Origin: Thermoflexales bacterium
GTDB lineage: Bacteria; Chloroflexota; Anaerolineae; Fen-1058
Direction: 5' to 3'
Length of the DNA: 7,434 bases
Assembly: GCA_017882055.1 (NCBI GenBank)
Contig: JADGQE010000191.1
Span: 1 to 7,434, forward strand
Within the stretch, counting starts at the first letter, position 1; each line of letters opens with the position of its first letter. The translations under genes and the position numbers were made by a program. This document shows, piece by piece, positions 1 through 5,183 of this stretch. Under the pieces are notes generated by a model. The model did not search any database, was not told the DNA's origin, and saw nothing but the letters and a program-made list of their open reading frames with translations.

Positions 1-62
1 GTGTAGCCATTCTCTGCGTTGTAGTAGGTGATGCGTTCGACGACGCCTTCGAGCGAGTCCAT
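1..62 (-). CDS. recD2: RecD2-like ATP-dependent DNA helicase, N-terminal fragment
   Basis: Only the first 20 codons and two bases of a 21st lie in the window. The visible protein begins MDSLEGVVERITYYNAENGY, which matches the conserved start of RecD2 helicases (an xGxVERITxxNxENGYT pattern in the small N-terminal OB-like domain). RecD2 is an SF1B 5'-3' helicase of DNA repair found in bacteria without RecBC; the helicase motifs are outside the window. I chose the ATG at 60-62 because family similarity begins there. It has no Shine-Dalgarno sequence but a TATCAT box 7 bases upstream, which suits a leaderless start. An in-frame ATG at 123-125 would add 21 residues that look unlike the family. 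The gene diverges from the pilus locus and is probably unrelated to it. Identification from 20 residues is suggestive, not proven. Confidence 0.72.
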   Translation of the reverse strand, partial: MDSLEGVVERITYYNAENGY

Positions 63-69
63 GGGGAAG

Positions 70-75
70 ATGATA
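70..75 (-). promoter_or_regulatory. Candidate -10 box for leaderless recD2 transcript
   Basis: On the minus strand TATCAT (five of six matches to TATAAT) ends 7 bases before the recD2 ATG, so transcription would start at or beside the A of the start codon. No good -35 hexamer is seen 16-18 bases upstream. The absence of a Shine-Dalgarno sequence at this start supports the reading. This is inference from spacing alone. Confidence 0.35.
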
Positions 76-209
76 ACACAAACGCGCCCGCGCGATGAAA
101 CCGATCCACGTTCCGGCTTTTTCATATTTTCGGATGATCTGATTGTCGTTCACGTTGGAGTCCTTGAGAAGGTTATTAAAGCGAATGCTTCAAGCCGCGC
201 TTAATTCTG

Positions 210-215
210 ATTATA
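210..215 (-). promoter_or_regulatory. Candidate minus-strand -10 box (perfect TATAAT)
   Basis: The minus strand reads TATAAT here, a perfect -10 hexamer, which would start a transcript near position 203 running toward recD2 with a leader of about 140 bases. The only TTGACG nearby (225-230, minus strand) is just 9 bases away, too close to serve as its -35, and the hexamer at 17 bases (GTCATC) is poor. A perfect hexamer in AT-rich DNA can be chance. Confidence 0.3.
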
Positions 216-251
216 CTCGCGGCTCGTCAATCGATGACTGTCATTTCCAGG

Positions 252-270
252 GATGTTACCTGACAACATC
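252..270. repeat. Short palindrome GATGTT-N7-AACATC
   Basis: A perfect 6-base inverted repeat, GATGTT and AACATC, is separated by 7 bases. It lies about 90 bases upstream of the pilin -35 region and upstream of the possible minus-strand promoter. It has the size and symmetry of a dimeric regulator site but could equally be a weak hairpin. No U-tract suitable for a terminator follows it. Confidence 0.3.
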
Positions 271-361
271 TTTGAGTCACGATACAAACATACATCCAAC
301 GTAGCGCCAATTCAATGTGATGTTGGCTTTGTGCATAAGGGTCGGCATTACTATTGTCCTA

Positions 362-390
362 TTGTTTCAAAATGGTTAGAGTGATATATT
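362..390 (+). promoter_or_regulatory. Pilin (flp) promoter
   Basis: TTGTTT (362-367) and TATATT (385-390) are 17 bases apart, and the -10 box carries an upstream TG (382-383), forming an extended -10 TGaTATATT. Transcription would start near 397, giving a leader of about 45 bases before the pilin ATG. The stretch 365-390 closely resembles the promoter before cpaB (1171-1199): both contain TTTsAAAA, GGTT and AGTGrTATATT in that order. A tandem octamer at 351-366 overlaps the -35. The call is based on sequence and position only. Confidence 0.6.
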
Positions 391-441
391 TCGTCTAGTA
401 ATCAGTTTGAAAAGTAAAAAATCTAAAAGGAGGTAATTCCA

Positions 442-588
442 ATGTTGTATCTACCGCGTGAGGAAGGGCAGGGCTTGGTTGAGTATGCGTTGATTCTTGT
501 TCTAGTGGCCATTGTGGTGATCGTTATTTTGGCCTTGCTTGGCCCAGCCCTCGGCAACATCTTCTCGAACATCTACGGGAACGTCTAG
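442..588 (+). CDS. flp: Flp family type IVb prepilin
   Basis: This 48-residue protein is the major pilin of the Tad/Flp pilus. It has a short charged leader (MLYLPREEG), then the hallmark processing site G-QGLVEYALIL. Cleavage by a TadV/CpaA prepilin peptidase after Gly9 would leave a 39-residue mature pilin with Glu at +5 and Tyr at +6, the Flp signature. A single hydrophobic helix covers about residues 16-34 (ALILVLVAIVVIVILALLG), followed by a short polar tail with Asn and Tyr. Its length is at the short end for Flp pilins, which are usually 50-70 residues. The start is fixed by a near-perfect Shine-Dalgarno sequence, AAAAGGAGGT (425-434), 7 bases before ATG. It has its own promoter and is closed by an intrinsic terminator, so it forms a one-gene transcript ahead of the assembly operon, as expected for an abundant structural subunit. 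Confidence 0.95.
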   Translation: MLYLPREEGQGLVEYALILVLVAIVVIVILALLGPALGNIFSNIYGNV

Positions 589-618
589 TATCGTCGTCGG
601 CCGAAGCCCAAATTCATC

Positions 619-654
619 CGGAACCCTCTCAGCAATGAGAGGGTTCTGTGTTTT
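619..654 (+). terminator. Rho-independent terminator after flp
   Basis: A perfect 10-base stem, GAACCCTCTC (621-630) and GAGAGGGTTC (637-646), closes a 6-base AGCAAT loop; it extends by one G:T and one C:G pair outward. It is followed by a T-rich run (TGTGTTTT). It lies about 30 bases after the pilin stop codon. The stem is strong; the U-tract is interrupted by two G bases, so some read-through is possible. Confidence 0.88.
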
Positions 655-744
655 GAGCGATGATCAAGACCGGGTTTCCCCAATACATGGCCACGATTTT
701 CAATTTGATTCAGGGGCAATTTCGGAACACAATGTCTGTGGCGC

Positions 745-769
745 GACACATAGAGTAAATCTCTGTGTC
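745..769 (+). other. Small hairpin
   Basis: GACACA (745-750) pairs with TGTGTC (764-769) and GAG (753-755) with CTC (761-763), leaving a two-base TA bulge and a TAAAT loop. No U-tract follows, so it is not an intrinsic terminator. Its role is unknown. Confidence 0.35.
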
Positions 770-874
770 TGATAAGCGTTGCGCACGTTAGGCGATGGCA
801 TTCCGGTGATGCGTGACGAGATCACACTGCTTTACCTCACGATCGTATACGGACGATGAGCGCAGATTTTCAGG

Positions 875-1011
875 CTGAGGTTCAATTGCACGGCTTGAGT
901 GTGCATGCAAAGTTTGTCAGGCAGTTTTCGAGTCAGCCGCTCCTTCGACTGCGCAGCGAGGCGCAAGATGCGGCTGACATCTTTTGCGTGCACACATGGC
1001 TTGACCTCCAG
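875..1011. repeat. Long bulged inverted repeat (possible structured RNA)
   Basis: Four nested helices can be read in order. Outer: GAGG-TCAA (877-885, with T881 bulged) with TTGACCTC (1001-1008), perhaps extended by 875-876 with 1010-1011. Second: GTGTGCATGCAAA (899-911) with TTTGCGTGCACAC (983-995), 13 pairs including one G:U. Third: GTCAGCCGC (932-940) with GCGGCTGAC (970-978), nine perfect pairs. Inner: TGCGC (950-954) with GCGCA (961-965) around a 6-base loop. The arms are joined by asymmetric internal loops, the largest being 913-931. This could fold as an RNA of about 135 bases from either strand, or be a small palindromic repeat element. It does not resemble a tRNA and I do not recognise an RNA family. 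Confidence 0.55.
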
Positions 1012-1040
1012 TTGCCTTGGGTGAACAATTCTGCTACAAT
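1012..1040 (+). promoter_or_regulatory. Candidate promoter upstream of the small ORF at 1074
   Basis: TTGCCT (1012-1017) and TACAAT (1035-1040, five of six matches) are separated by 17 bases, immediately downstream of the long inverted repeat. A start near 1047 would place AGGAG (1057-1061) and the ATG at 1074 in the leader. An overlapping alternative, TTGACC (1001-1006) with AACAAT (1024-1029), is weaker. It could drive the doubtful small ORF or add transcription into cpaB. Confidence 0.4.
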
Positions 1041-1073
1041 GAATCAACTCCACTATAGGAGCATGTACGAGCG

Positions 1074-1175
1074 ATGAAACGTGTGAGAATATCCGCACAA
1101 GCACAACCACAGTCTCTCCTCAATCCATGCCAGATTTCATTGCTCACAATTGCCCCGTACTGGAGGCGGATTTGA
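1074..1175 (+). CDS. Doubtful small ORF, 33 residues
   Basis: This 33-residue frame (MKRVRISAQAQPQ... to ...APYWRRI) is preceded by AGGAG at 1057-1061, 12 bases before the ATG, and by a plausible promoter. A four-codon frame at 1063-1077 (MYER, stop) overlaps its start in an ATGA. I do not recognise the protein, which is basic and lacks a clear domain. Its stop overlaps the -35 box of the cpaB promoter. From about 1145 another frame runs on to the cpaB start codon, so the two may be halves of one frame broken by a single base near the CCCC at 1153-1156. It is just as likely to be chance. Confidence 0.2.
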   Translation: MKRVRISAQAQPQSLLNPCQISLLTIAPYWRRI

Positions 1176-1199
1176 AAAGCGGTTCTTTAGTGGTATATT
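1172..1199 (+). promoter_or_regulatory. Promoter of the tad assembly operon (cpaB)
   Basis: TTGAAA (1172-1177, five of six matches) and TATATT (1194-1199, five of six) are 16 bases apart, with an extended -10 TG at 1191-1192. A start near 1206 gives a leader of about 90 bases before cpaB. The core AGTGGTATATT differs by one base from AGTGATATATT at the pilin promoter, and the TTTsAAAA and GGTT blocks are shared too, though the spacing differs by three bases. The similarity suggests a common regulator or a duplicated promoter. Confidence 0.65.
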
Positions 1200-1203
1200 G
1201 GCC

Positions 1204-1299
1204 ATGGTAGTTGTTCCGATCGGTGTTACATGGCAACCCTTGCAGGCACGGCCTGCGAGTAGTGGAGCTCATATTCCCTCGGAGGAAGATGACTTATGA
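1204..1299 (+). CDS. Doubtful small ORF overlapping cpaB start
   Basis: A 31-residue frame from the ATG at 1204 (MVVVPIGVTWQPLQ... to ...SEEDDL) stops at 1297-1299, so its TGA overlaps the cpaB ATG as ATGA, a layout typical of translational coupling. The frame stays open upstream to 1087, where it would add a basic stretch and a membrane-helix-like run (FFSGILAMVVVPIGVTW), but there is no ATG or GTG there. The ATG at 1204 has no Shine-Dalgarno sequence and lies only 4 bases after the -10 box. Its codon third positions look less GC-rich than in the tad genes, which argues against coding. I list it because of the overlap only. Confidence 0.2.
   Translation: MVVVPIGVTWQPLQARPASSGAHIPSEEDDL
1239..1259 (+). 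promoter_or_regulatory. Hairpin in the cpaB leader
   Basis: CTTGCAGGC (1239-1247) pairs with GCCTGCGAG (1251-1259) through nine pairs including one G:U, with a 3-base ACG loop. It lies in the predicted leader about 20 bases before the cpaB Shine-Dalgarno sequence. No U-tract follows, so it should not terminate; it may stabilise the mRNA or affect translation. Confidence 0.4.
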
Positions 1300-2318
1300 A
1301 TCGCAGTCGGATATTTATCTTTCTAGGCATCGTCTTGCTACTTGGGGCTTTGGCGATCATATTGATTCAGCAAGGTGGGGGTGGGACCGGAGGAGGCACT
1401 CCAGCTGTGCAAACACCTCAGCCGACGCCGGAACCGCCTATGACCGAGATCGTCGTTGCGGTGAATGACATTCCTCGAGGCAGGATCATTGGGCAGAAGG
1501 ACTATGTTGTCTTACGCAAAACTCCTGATAATAACTTGCCCCCCAAAGATTTGTTATTTACCAGGCTGGAAGATGTGATCGGCAAACGCGCTCGCACCGA
1601 TATCTTCAATGGGCAACCGGTGCTTCGAACAATGGTCACCGACGATCCCCAGAACCTGGCGGCGATTGGCAATGATGCCTCTCTGTTTATTCCGTCCGGC
1701 AAAGTCGCGATTGCCTTCCCCATTGATCAGATCACCAGCGTCGGCTATGCGGTGGGCGCGGGCGATCGGGTTGATATGCTCGTGTCCTTCTCTATCCTGG
1801 ATGTGAACCAGGAAGGTCAGTATCCGGTCATTCCTTTCAACCGTGACTTGCAGGACGAGCTGGTGGCTGCCGGCATGCCCAATGCCGATGCTGTGGCGAA
1901 AGTCCTTGCAGAACAAGCTAGCGCGAAGGTGCAGCCGCGCCTGGTCTCCCAGCTGACCTTGCAGAATATCGAAGTGATGCATGTAGGTGCATGGCCGGCT
2001 GATGGTCGATTGCCGCGCGGGATGCCGACGCTCCCGGCCGACCAGAGTGCGGCAACTCCTCAGGCAGGGGGAACACCTGTCCCGACGCCGCCGCGTCCAA
2101 ATATGTTGATCCTGCTCGTGGATCAGCAACAGGCGTTGATCGTTCAATGGCTGCGTGAATCGAATGTCACAGTCAATTTGGCGTTGCGTGGCGCTGGCGA
2201 TAACGCGCCCGTGTCAACCGATTCGGTGTCCTATGCGTATATCTTGACCAATTTCAATATCACCATTCCGCCTAAGGTCAATTCGGTCATTGCGCCGAAA
2301 CCGGCTGGCGCGCCGTAA
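1296..2318 (+). CDS. cpaB: Flp pilus assembly protein CpaB (RcpC family, SAF domain)
   Basis: A 340-residue protein with one N-terminal membrane helix (about residues 6-24) after a short basic start, a glycine-rich run (GGGGTGGGTP, 27-36) and a Pro/Thr linker (36-48). Then comes an SAF domain (about 50-116) with the family's pattern of AVNDIPRGRIIG and a closing IGKRARTDIFNGQPVL, followed by the RcpC/CpaB domain with the typical GDRVDM (157-161 region). A second Thr/Pro-rich insert (about 246-268) precedes the last beta-rich part. In secretin-type Tad systems the RcpC family works with the outer membrane channel; here no secretin gene is nearby, so a wall-side role is inferred. The ATG at 1296 is set by GGAGGAAG (1281-1288), 7 bases upstream. 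It is the first clear gene of the operon. Confidence 0.93.
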   Translation: MNRSRIFIFLGIVLLLGALAIILIQQGGGGTGGGTPAVQTPQPTPEPPMTEIVVAVNDIPRGRIIGQKDYVVLRKTPDNNLPPKDLLFTRLEDVIGKRARTDIFNGQPVLRTMVTDDPQNLAAIGNDASLFIPSGKVAIAFPIDQITSVGYAVGAGDRVDMLVSFSILDVNQEGQYPVIPFNRDLQDELVAAGMPNADAVAKVLAEQASAKVQPRLVSQLTLQNIEVMHVGAWPADGRLPRGMPTLPADQSAATPQAGGTPVPTPPRPNMLILLVDQQQALIVQWLRESNVTVNLALRGAGDNAPVSTDSVSYAYILTNFNITIPPKVNSVIAPKPAGAP

Positions 2319-2379
2319 AGTGCCTTAAGTATTCTCGTTGTGGTTGAAGCCAAAGTCATTTTAGAGAGGCAGTCTAGCT

Positions 2380-3669
2380 ATGGCTCCTGGTTCGGACAAA
2401 ATCCGAATCCTCATCGTCGACGATATTCCTGAGACTCGTGAGAATGTCCGCAAGCTGCTGGCGTTTGAGAGTGATGTCGAGGTAGTGGGTGTCGCGGGCA
2501 CCGGCCGCGAAGGCATCCAGCTCGCTCGGGACTTACAGCCGAACATTGTTCTCATGGACATCAATATGCCGGACATGGACGGCATCACAGCGGTTGAATC
2601 TATCACCCGCGATGTCCCCGTGGCTCAGGTCATCATGATGTCGGTTCAGAGCGAGGCCGATTACCTGCGGCGATCGATGCTGGCTGGCGCGCGCGACTTC
2701 CTGACCAAGCCATTCACCAGCGATGAGCTGGTCTCGACGATCCGGCGTGTGTATCGCATGGGACAATCGCGGGCGGCCAGTATCTCGGCTGCGCCGGTTG
2801 CGGCGCAATCTCAGTCACAGGCCGGGCGAGGGAGCGTGCCCGCCCCTGTGTCATCGAAGCACGAGGGCGTCATCGTCGTGGTGTTTGGGCCTAAGGGCGG
2901 TATCGGTACAACTGCCGTGGCTACCAATCTGTCTGTCGCGCTTCAGCAGCGCCCTGATACGAAAGTTGTTCTGGTCGACGCTAGTCTGCAATTCGGTGAT
3001 ATCGGCGTTTTGCTCAATCTCCAGCCCAGCCGCAATATCACTGATCTCAGTCAATCGATGGACGATTTCGATCCGGACTCTCTCAATACAGTCACTTTAG
3101 CGCATACGTCAGGTATCAAAGCGTTACTGGCGCCGCCTCGGCCAGAGATGGCTGATCTCGTGTTGCCTGATCACATGAAGCGTATTCTTTCTGAACTGTG
3201 TAATCTGTATGACTATGTGGTTGTCGATACGCCCACTGCCATCAACGACATGATCTTGAATGTGTTCGATCTGGCGGATCGAATCATACTGATCGCAACG
3301 CCTGATATTCCTGCCATCAAGAATGCTCGGCTGTTCTTTGAGATTACCGATGCGCTCAATTATCCGCTCAATAAGATTATGCTGGTTCTCAATAAGATGG
3401 ATAAGCGCAGCGGCATCACGGCGCAGATGATCGAAGACAACATTCGGCATCCCGTCGCCGCACAGATTCCCCTGGATGAAGTGATCGTTCTGAATTCGAT
3501 CAATCGCGGCGTGCCTTTCATGATGGATGCGCGTACCAAGCCGATTGGACAGGCGCTTCAGCAGCTGGCCGAATTGCTGGTCAATGAATTTGAAAGGCCA
3601 ATCGGTGTCGCCGGCGGTCGACCTGACGAAGAGACTGCGCGTAAAAAGACAAGTTTGTTCTCGCGTTGA
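2380..3669 (+). CDS. cpaE: CpaE/TadZ-like protein: receiver domain plus MinD-like ATPase
   Basis: A 429-residue two-domain protein. Residues 8-125 form a response-regulator receiver with the full phosphorylation set: Asp14 and Asp15 (LIVDD), acceptor Asp60 (VLMDINMPDMDG), Ser88 and Lys110 (FLTKPF). A Ser/Ala/Gln-rich linker (about 130-160) leads to a MinD/ParA-type ATPase (about 163-405) with a deviant Walker A, GPKGGIGTTA (170-179), a switch motif VLVDASLQFGD (197-207) and Walker B VVDTP (281-285). The signature Lys172 is kept, but the usual lysine before the final Thr is Thr177, a change common in CpaE proteins. The family localises or regulates Tad assembly at the membrane. An intact receiver implies phosphorylation by an unknown kinase not in the window. 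Start ATG at 2380 with weak GAGAGG 10 bases upstream; 61 bases after cpaB. Confidence 0.93.
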   Translation: MAPGSDKIRILIVDDIPETRENVRKLLAFESDVEVVGVAGTGREGIQLARDLQPNIVLMDINMPDMDGITAVESITRDVPVAQVIMMSVQSEADYLRRSMLAGARDFLTKPFTSDELVSTIRRVYRMGQSRAASISAAPVAAQSQSQAGRGSVPAPVSSKHEGVIVVVFGPKGGIGTTAVATNLSVALQQRPDTKVVLVDASLQFGDIGVLLNLQPSRNITDLSQSMDDFDPDSLNTVTLAHTSGIKALLAPPRPEMADLVLPDHMKRILSELCNLYDYVVVDTPTAINDMILNVFDLADRIILIATPDIPAIKNARLFFEITDALNYPLNKIMLVLNKMDKRSGITAQMIEDNIRHPVAAQIPLDEVIVLNSINRGVPFMMDARTKPIGQALQQLAELLVNEFERPIGVAGGRPDEETARKKTSLFSR

Positions 3670-3708
3670 CGGGTTGGCGGTTTGTTGGATATGAGGGAGG
3701 ATTGAAAC

Positions 3709-5145
3709 GTGTCACTGCTTAAGCGTATTGAGAAGAGCCAGCAACAACCATCTCAACCGGCCGTCCCCGGCCGATCCACTCCACCCGCAGCCGGCGGTGG
3801 CGGTGCGGAACAATCGCGGCTGGCCGAAATGCGATTGAAGCGCGCTCCCGCCACAAACTCGCCGGTGCGGGATGCTTATCTCGATTTGAAGACGCGCGTT
3901 CAGAATAAACTGCTGGCTGAAATGGATCCCTCGCTGGATGTCAGCAAGACCGATGAAGTCCGCAGCACGATCGAAGGGCTGTATGATACCGTACTGGGTG
4001 AAGAAAACATCATCTTGAGCCGGGTCGAGCGTCAGCGGCTGTTCGAGCAGATCGTTGCCGAGATTCTGGGCTTTGGCCCGCTTGAACCCTACCTGGCGGA
4101 CGAGACCATTACCGAAATCATGGTCAATGGCCCCAAGAACATCTACATCGAGCGACATGGCAAGTTGGAACGTACCACGGCCCAATTTGAGAGCAACGAT
4201 CATGTGATGCGCATCATCGATCGCATCGTCGCTCCGCTGGGCCGGCGCATTGATGAATCGCAACCGTATGTCGATGCCCGCCTGCCGGACGGCAGCCGCG
4301 TGAATGCCGTCATCCCGCCTATCTCGCTGGTCGGCCCCATCATCACCATCCGAAAATTCTTTAAGATTCCGTTAACCATCGAGCAGATCATCCAAAATGG
4401 TTCGATCAGCGCGGAAGCCGTCGAATTTCTAAAGGCCTGTGTGCAGTCCCGGCTCAATATGTTGGTATCGGGCGGTACCGGCTCCGGCAAGACCACTTTG
4501 CTGAATATCTTGTCGGGCTTCATCCCTAATGACGAACGCATTGTCACGATCGAAAATGCGGCCGAATTGCAGCTGCGGCAGGAACACGTCGTGACGCTTG
4601 AATCGCGCCCGCCCAATATTGAAGGCCGCGGTGAGGTTTCGATTCGGGACCTCGTGATCAACTCTCTGCGTATGCGCCCCGAGCGGATCATCGTCGGTGA
4701 GTGCCGTGGGTCGGAGGCGCTGGATATGCTGCAGGCCATGAACACCGGCCACGATGGATCGCTGACGACGCTCCACGCGAACTCGCCGCGCGATGCACTG
4801 GCTCGTATGGAAACGATGGTGCTGATGGCCGGTATGGAACTGCCTCACCGTGCCATTCGCGAGCAAATCTCTTCGGCCATTGATGTGATTGTTCAGCAGG
4901 CGCGTATGCGAGATGGCTCGCGCCGGGTGATTAACATCTCGGAAGTCCAGGGCATGGAAGGCGAAGTGATCACCATGTCAGATATTTTCGTTTTCGAGAA
5001 GACCGGCATTGAGGATGGCAAAATCATCGGCCGGCTGGTACCGACCGGTTTGCGGCCCAAATTCATGGAAAAGATTGAAGATGCCGGCATTCGATTGCCG
5101 CCTAGTATTTTTGGAATTGGCTCGCGATCGGGCGGCCGCTTCTAG
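3709..5145 (+). CDS. cpaF: Pilus assembly ATPase CpaF/TadA
   Basis: A 478-residue hexameric secretion ATPase of the GspE/VirB11 superfamily, cytoplasmic motor for Flp pilus extension. A basic start and Pro/Gly/Gln-rich linker (about 10-34) precede the N-terminal domain (about 52-215, including GFGPLEPYLAD and EIMVNGP). The ATPase core has Walker A GGTGSGKTT (255-263), an Asp-box region IVTIENAAEL (278-287), Walker B RIIVGECRG (326-334) and the His box GHDGSLTTLHANSP (347-360, His348 and His356). The Asp box reads EN where many relatives have ED. The C-terminal part (VQGMEG, 413-418) is typical of the family. The start is GTG at 3709, supported by GGGAGG (3695-3700) 8 bases upstream and by a normal-length product. 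It follows cpaE by 39 bases. Confidence 0.97.
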   Translation: MSLLKRIEKSQQQPSQPAVPGRSTPPAAGGGGAEQSRLAEMRLKRAPATNSPVRDAYLDLKTRVQNKLLAEMDPSLDVSKTDEVRSTIEGLYDTVLGEENIILSRVERQRLFEQIVAEILGFGPLEPYLADETITEIMVNGPKNIYIERHGKLERTTAQFESNDHVMRIIDRIVAPLGRRIDESQPYVDARLPDGSRVNAVIPPISLVGPIITIRKFFKIPLTIEQIIQNGSISAEAVEFLKACVQSRLNMLVSGGTGSGKTTLLNILSGFIPNDERIVTIENAAELQLRQEHVVTLESRPPNIEGRGEVSIRDLVINSLRMRPERIIVGECRGSEALDMLQAMNTGHDGSLTTLHANSPRDALARMETMVLMAGMELPHRAIREQISSAIDVIVQQARMRDGSRRVINISEVQGMEGEVITMSDIFVFEKTGIEDGKIIGRLVPTGLRPKFMEKIEDAGIRLPPSIFGIGSRSGGRF

Positions 5146-5156
5146 ACCTTAATGGT

Positions 5157-5175
5157 TCACGAGAACGTGACGGAG
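5157..5175 (+). promoter_or_regulatory. Hairpin and ribosome binding site of tadB
   Basis: A 5-base stem, TCACG (5157-5161) and CGTGA (5166-5170), with an AGAA loop sits directly before GGAG (5172-5175). GGAG is 8 bases before the ATG at 5184, while the upstream GTG at 5175 overlaps it, so this site decides the start in favour of 5184. The hairpin may tune translation or mRNA processing between cpaF and tadB. Confidence 0.4.
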
Positions 5176-5183
5176 TGTGGGCT

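Larger units (their letters stand above)
63..441. other. Divergent intergenic region between recD2 and flp
   Basis: These 379 bases separate the minus-strand recD2 start from the plus-strand pilin gene. The part nearest the pilin is AT-rich. I see no convincing coding sequence. It holds minus-strand -10 candidates, a perfect 6-base inverted repeat with a 7-base spacer (252-270), a tandem octamer CTATTGTC/CTATTGTT (351-366) and the pilin promoter (362-390). A minus-strand GTG at 151-153, preceded by AAGGA at good spacing, opens a frame to the window edge, but it overlaps recD2 in another frame and becomes arginine-rich, so I do not call it. Confidence 0.7.
657..1171. other. Non-coding region between flp and the cpaB promoter
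   Basis: More than 500 bases lie here without a recognisable gene. Several frames of 70-90 codons are open on both strands around 832-1110, but their products match no family I know and none has a good ribosome binding site. The region is rich in secondary structure: a hairpin at 745-769, the long bulged inverted repeat at 875-1011, and a candidate promoter at 1012-1040. The dual-strand openness is partly explained by the inverted-repeat symmetry. It may carry a regulatory RNA or be the relic of a small mobile repeat. Confidence 0.6.

Noticed and set aside
660..758. Plus-strand frame of 32 codons right after the pilin terminator
   Set aside because: It begins just after the terminator, with no promoter or ribosome binding site, and its product is not recognisable.
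539..772. Plus-strand frame of 77 codons overlapping the pilin end
   Set aside because: It overlaps the pilin gene in another frame and reads through the terminator hairpin; Ser/Thr-rich composition looks like a frame shadow.
881..890. TTCAATTGCA, faintly like a tRNA T-arm
   Set aside because: No matching acceptor stem, anticodon arm or D-arm can be drawn around it.
1051..1061. CACTATAGGAG, resembling the end of a T7-type phage promoter
   Set aside because: Only the last part matches; the upstream TAATACGACT portion is absent and no phage gene is nearby.
856..1077. Open plus-strand frame of 73 codons
   Set aside because: No Shine-Dalgarno sequence, no recognisable domain, and it is the mirror of the minus-strand frame over the same inverted repeat.
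832..1110. Open minus-strand frame of 92 codons
   Set aside because: It starts at GTG without a ribosome binding site, matches no family I know, and covers the inverted repeat, whose symmetry keeps frames open on both strands.
3712..4263. Long minus-strand frames inside cpaF and other tad genes
   Set aside because: They lie antisense to strongly supported genes with full motif sets, and their products are not recognisable.
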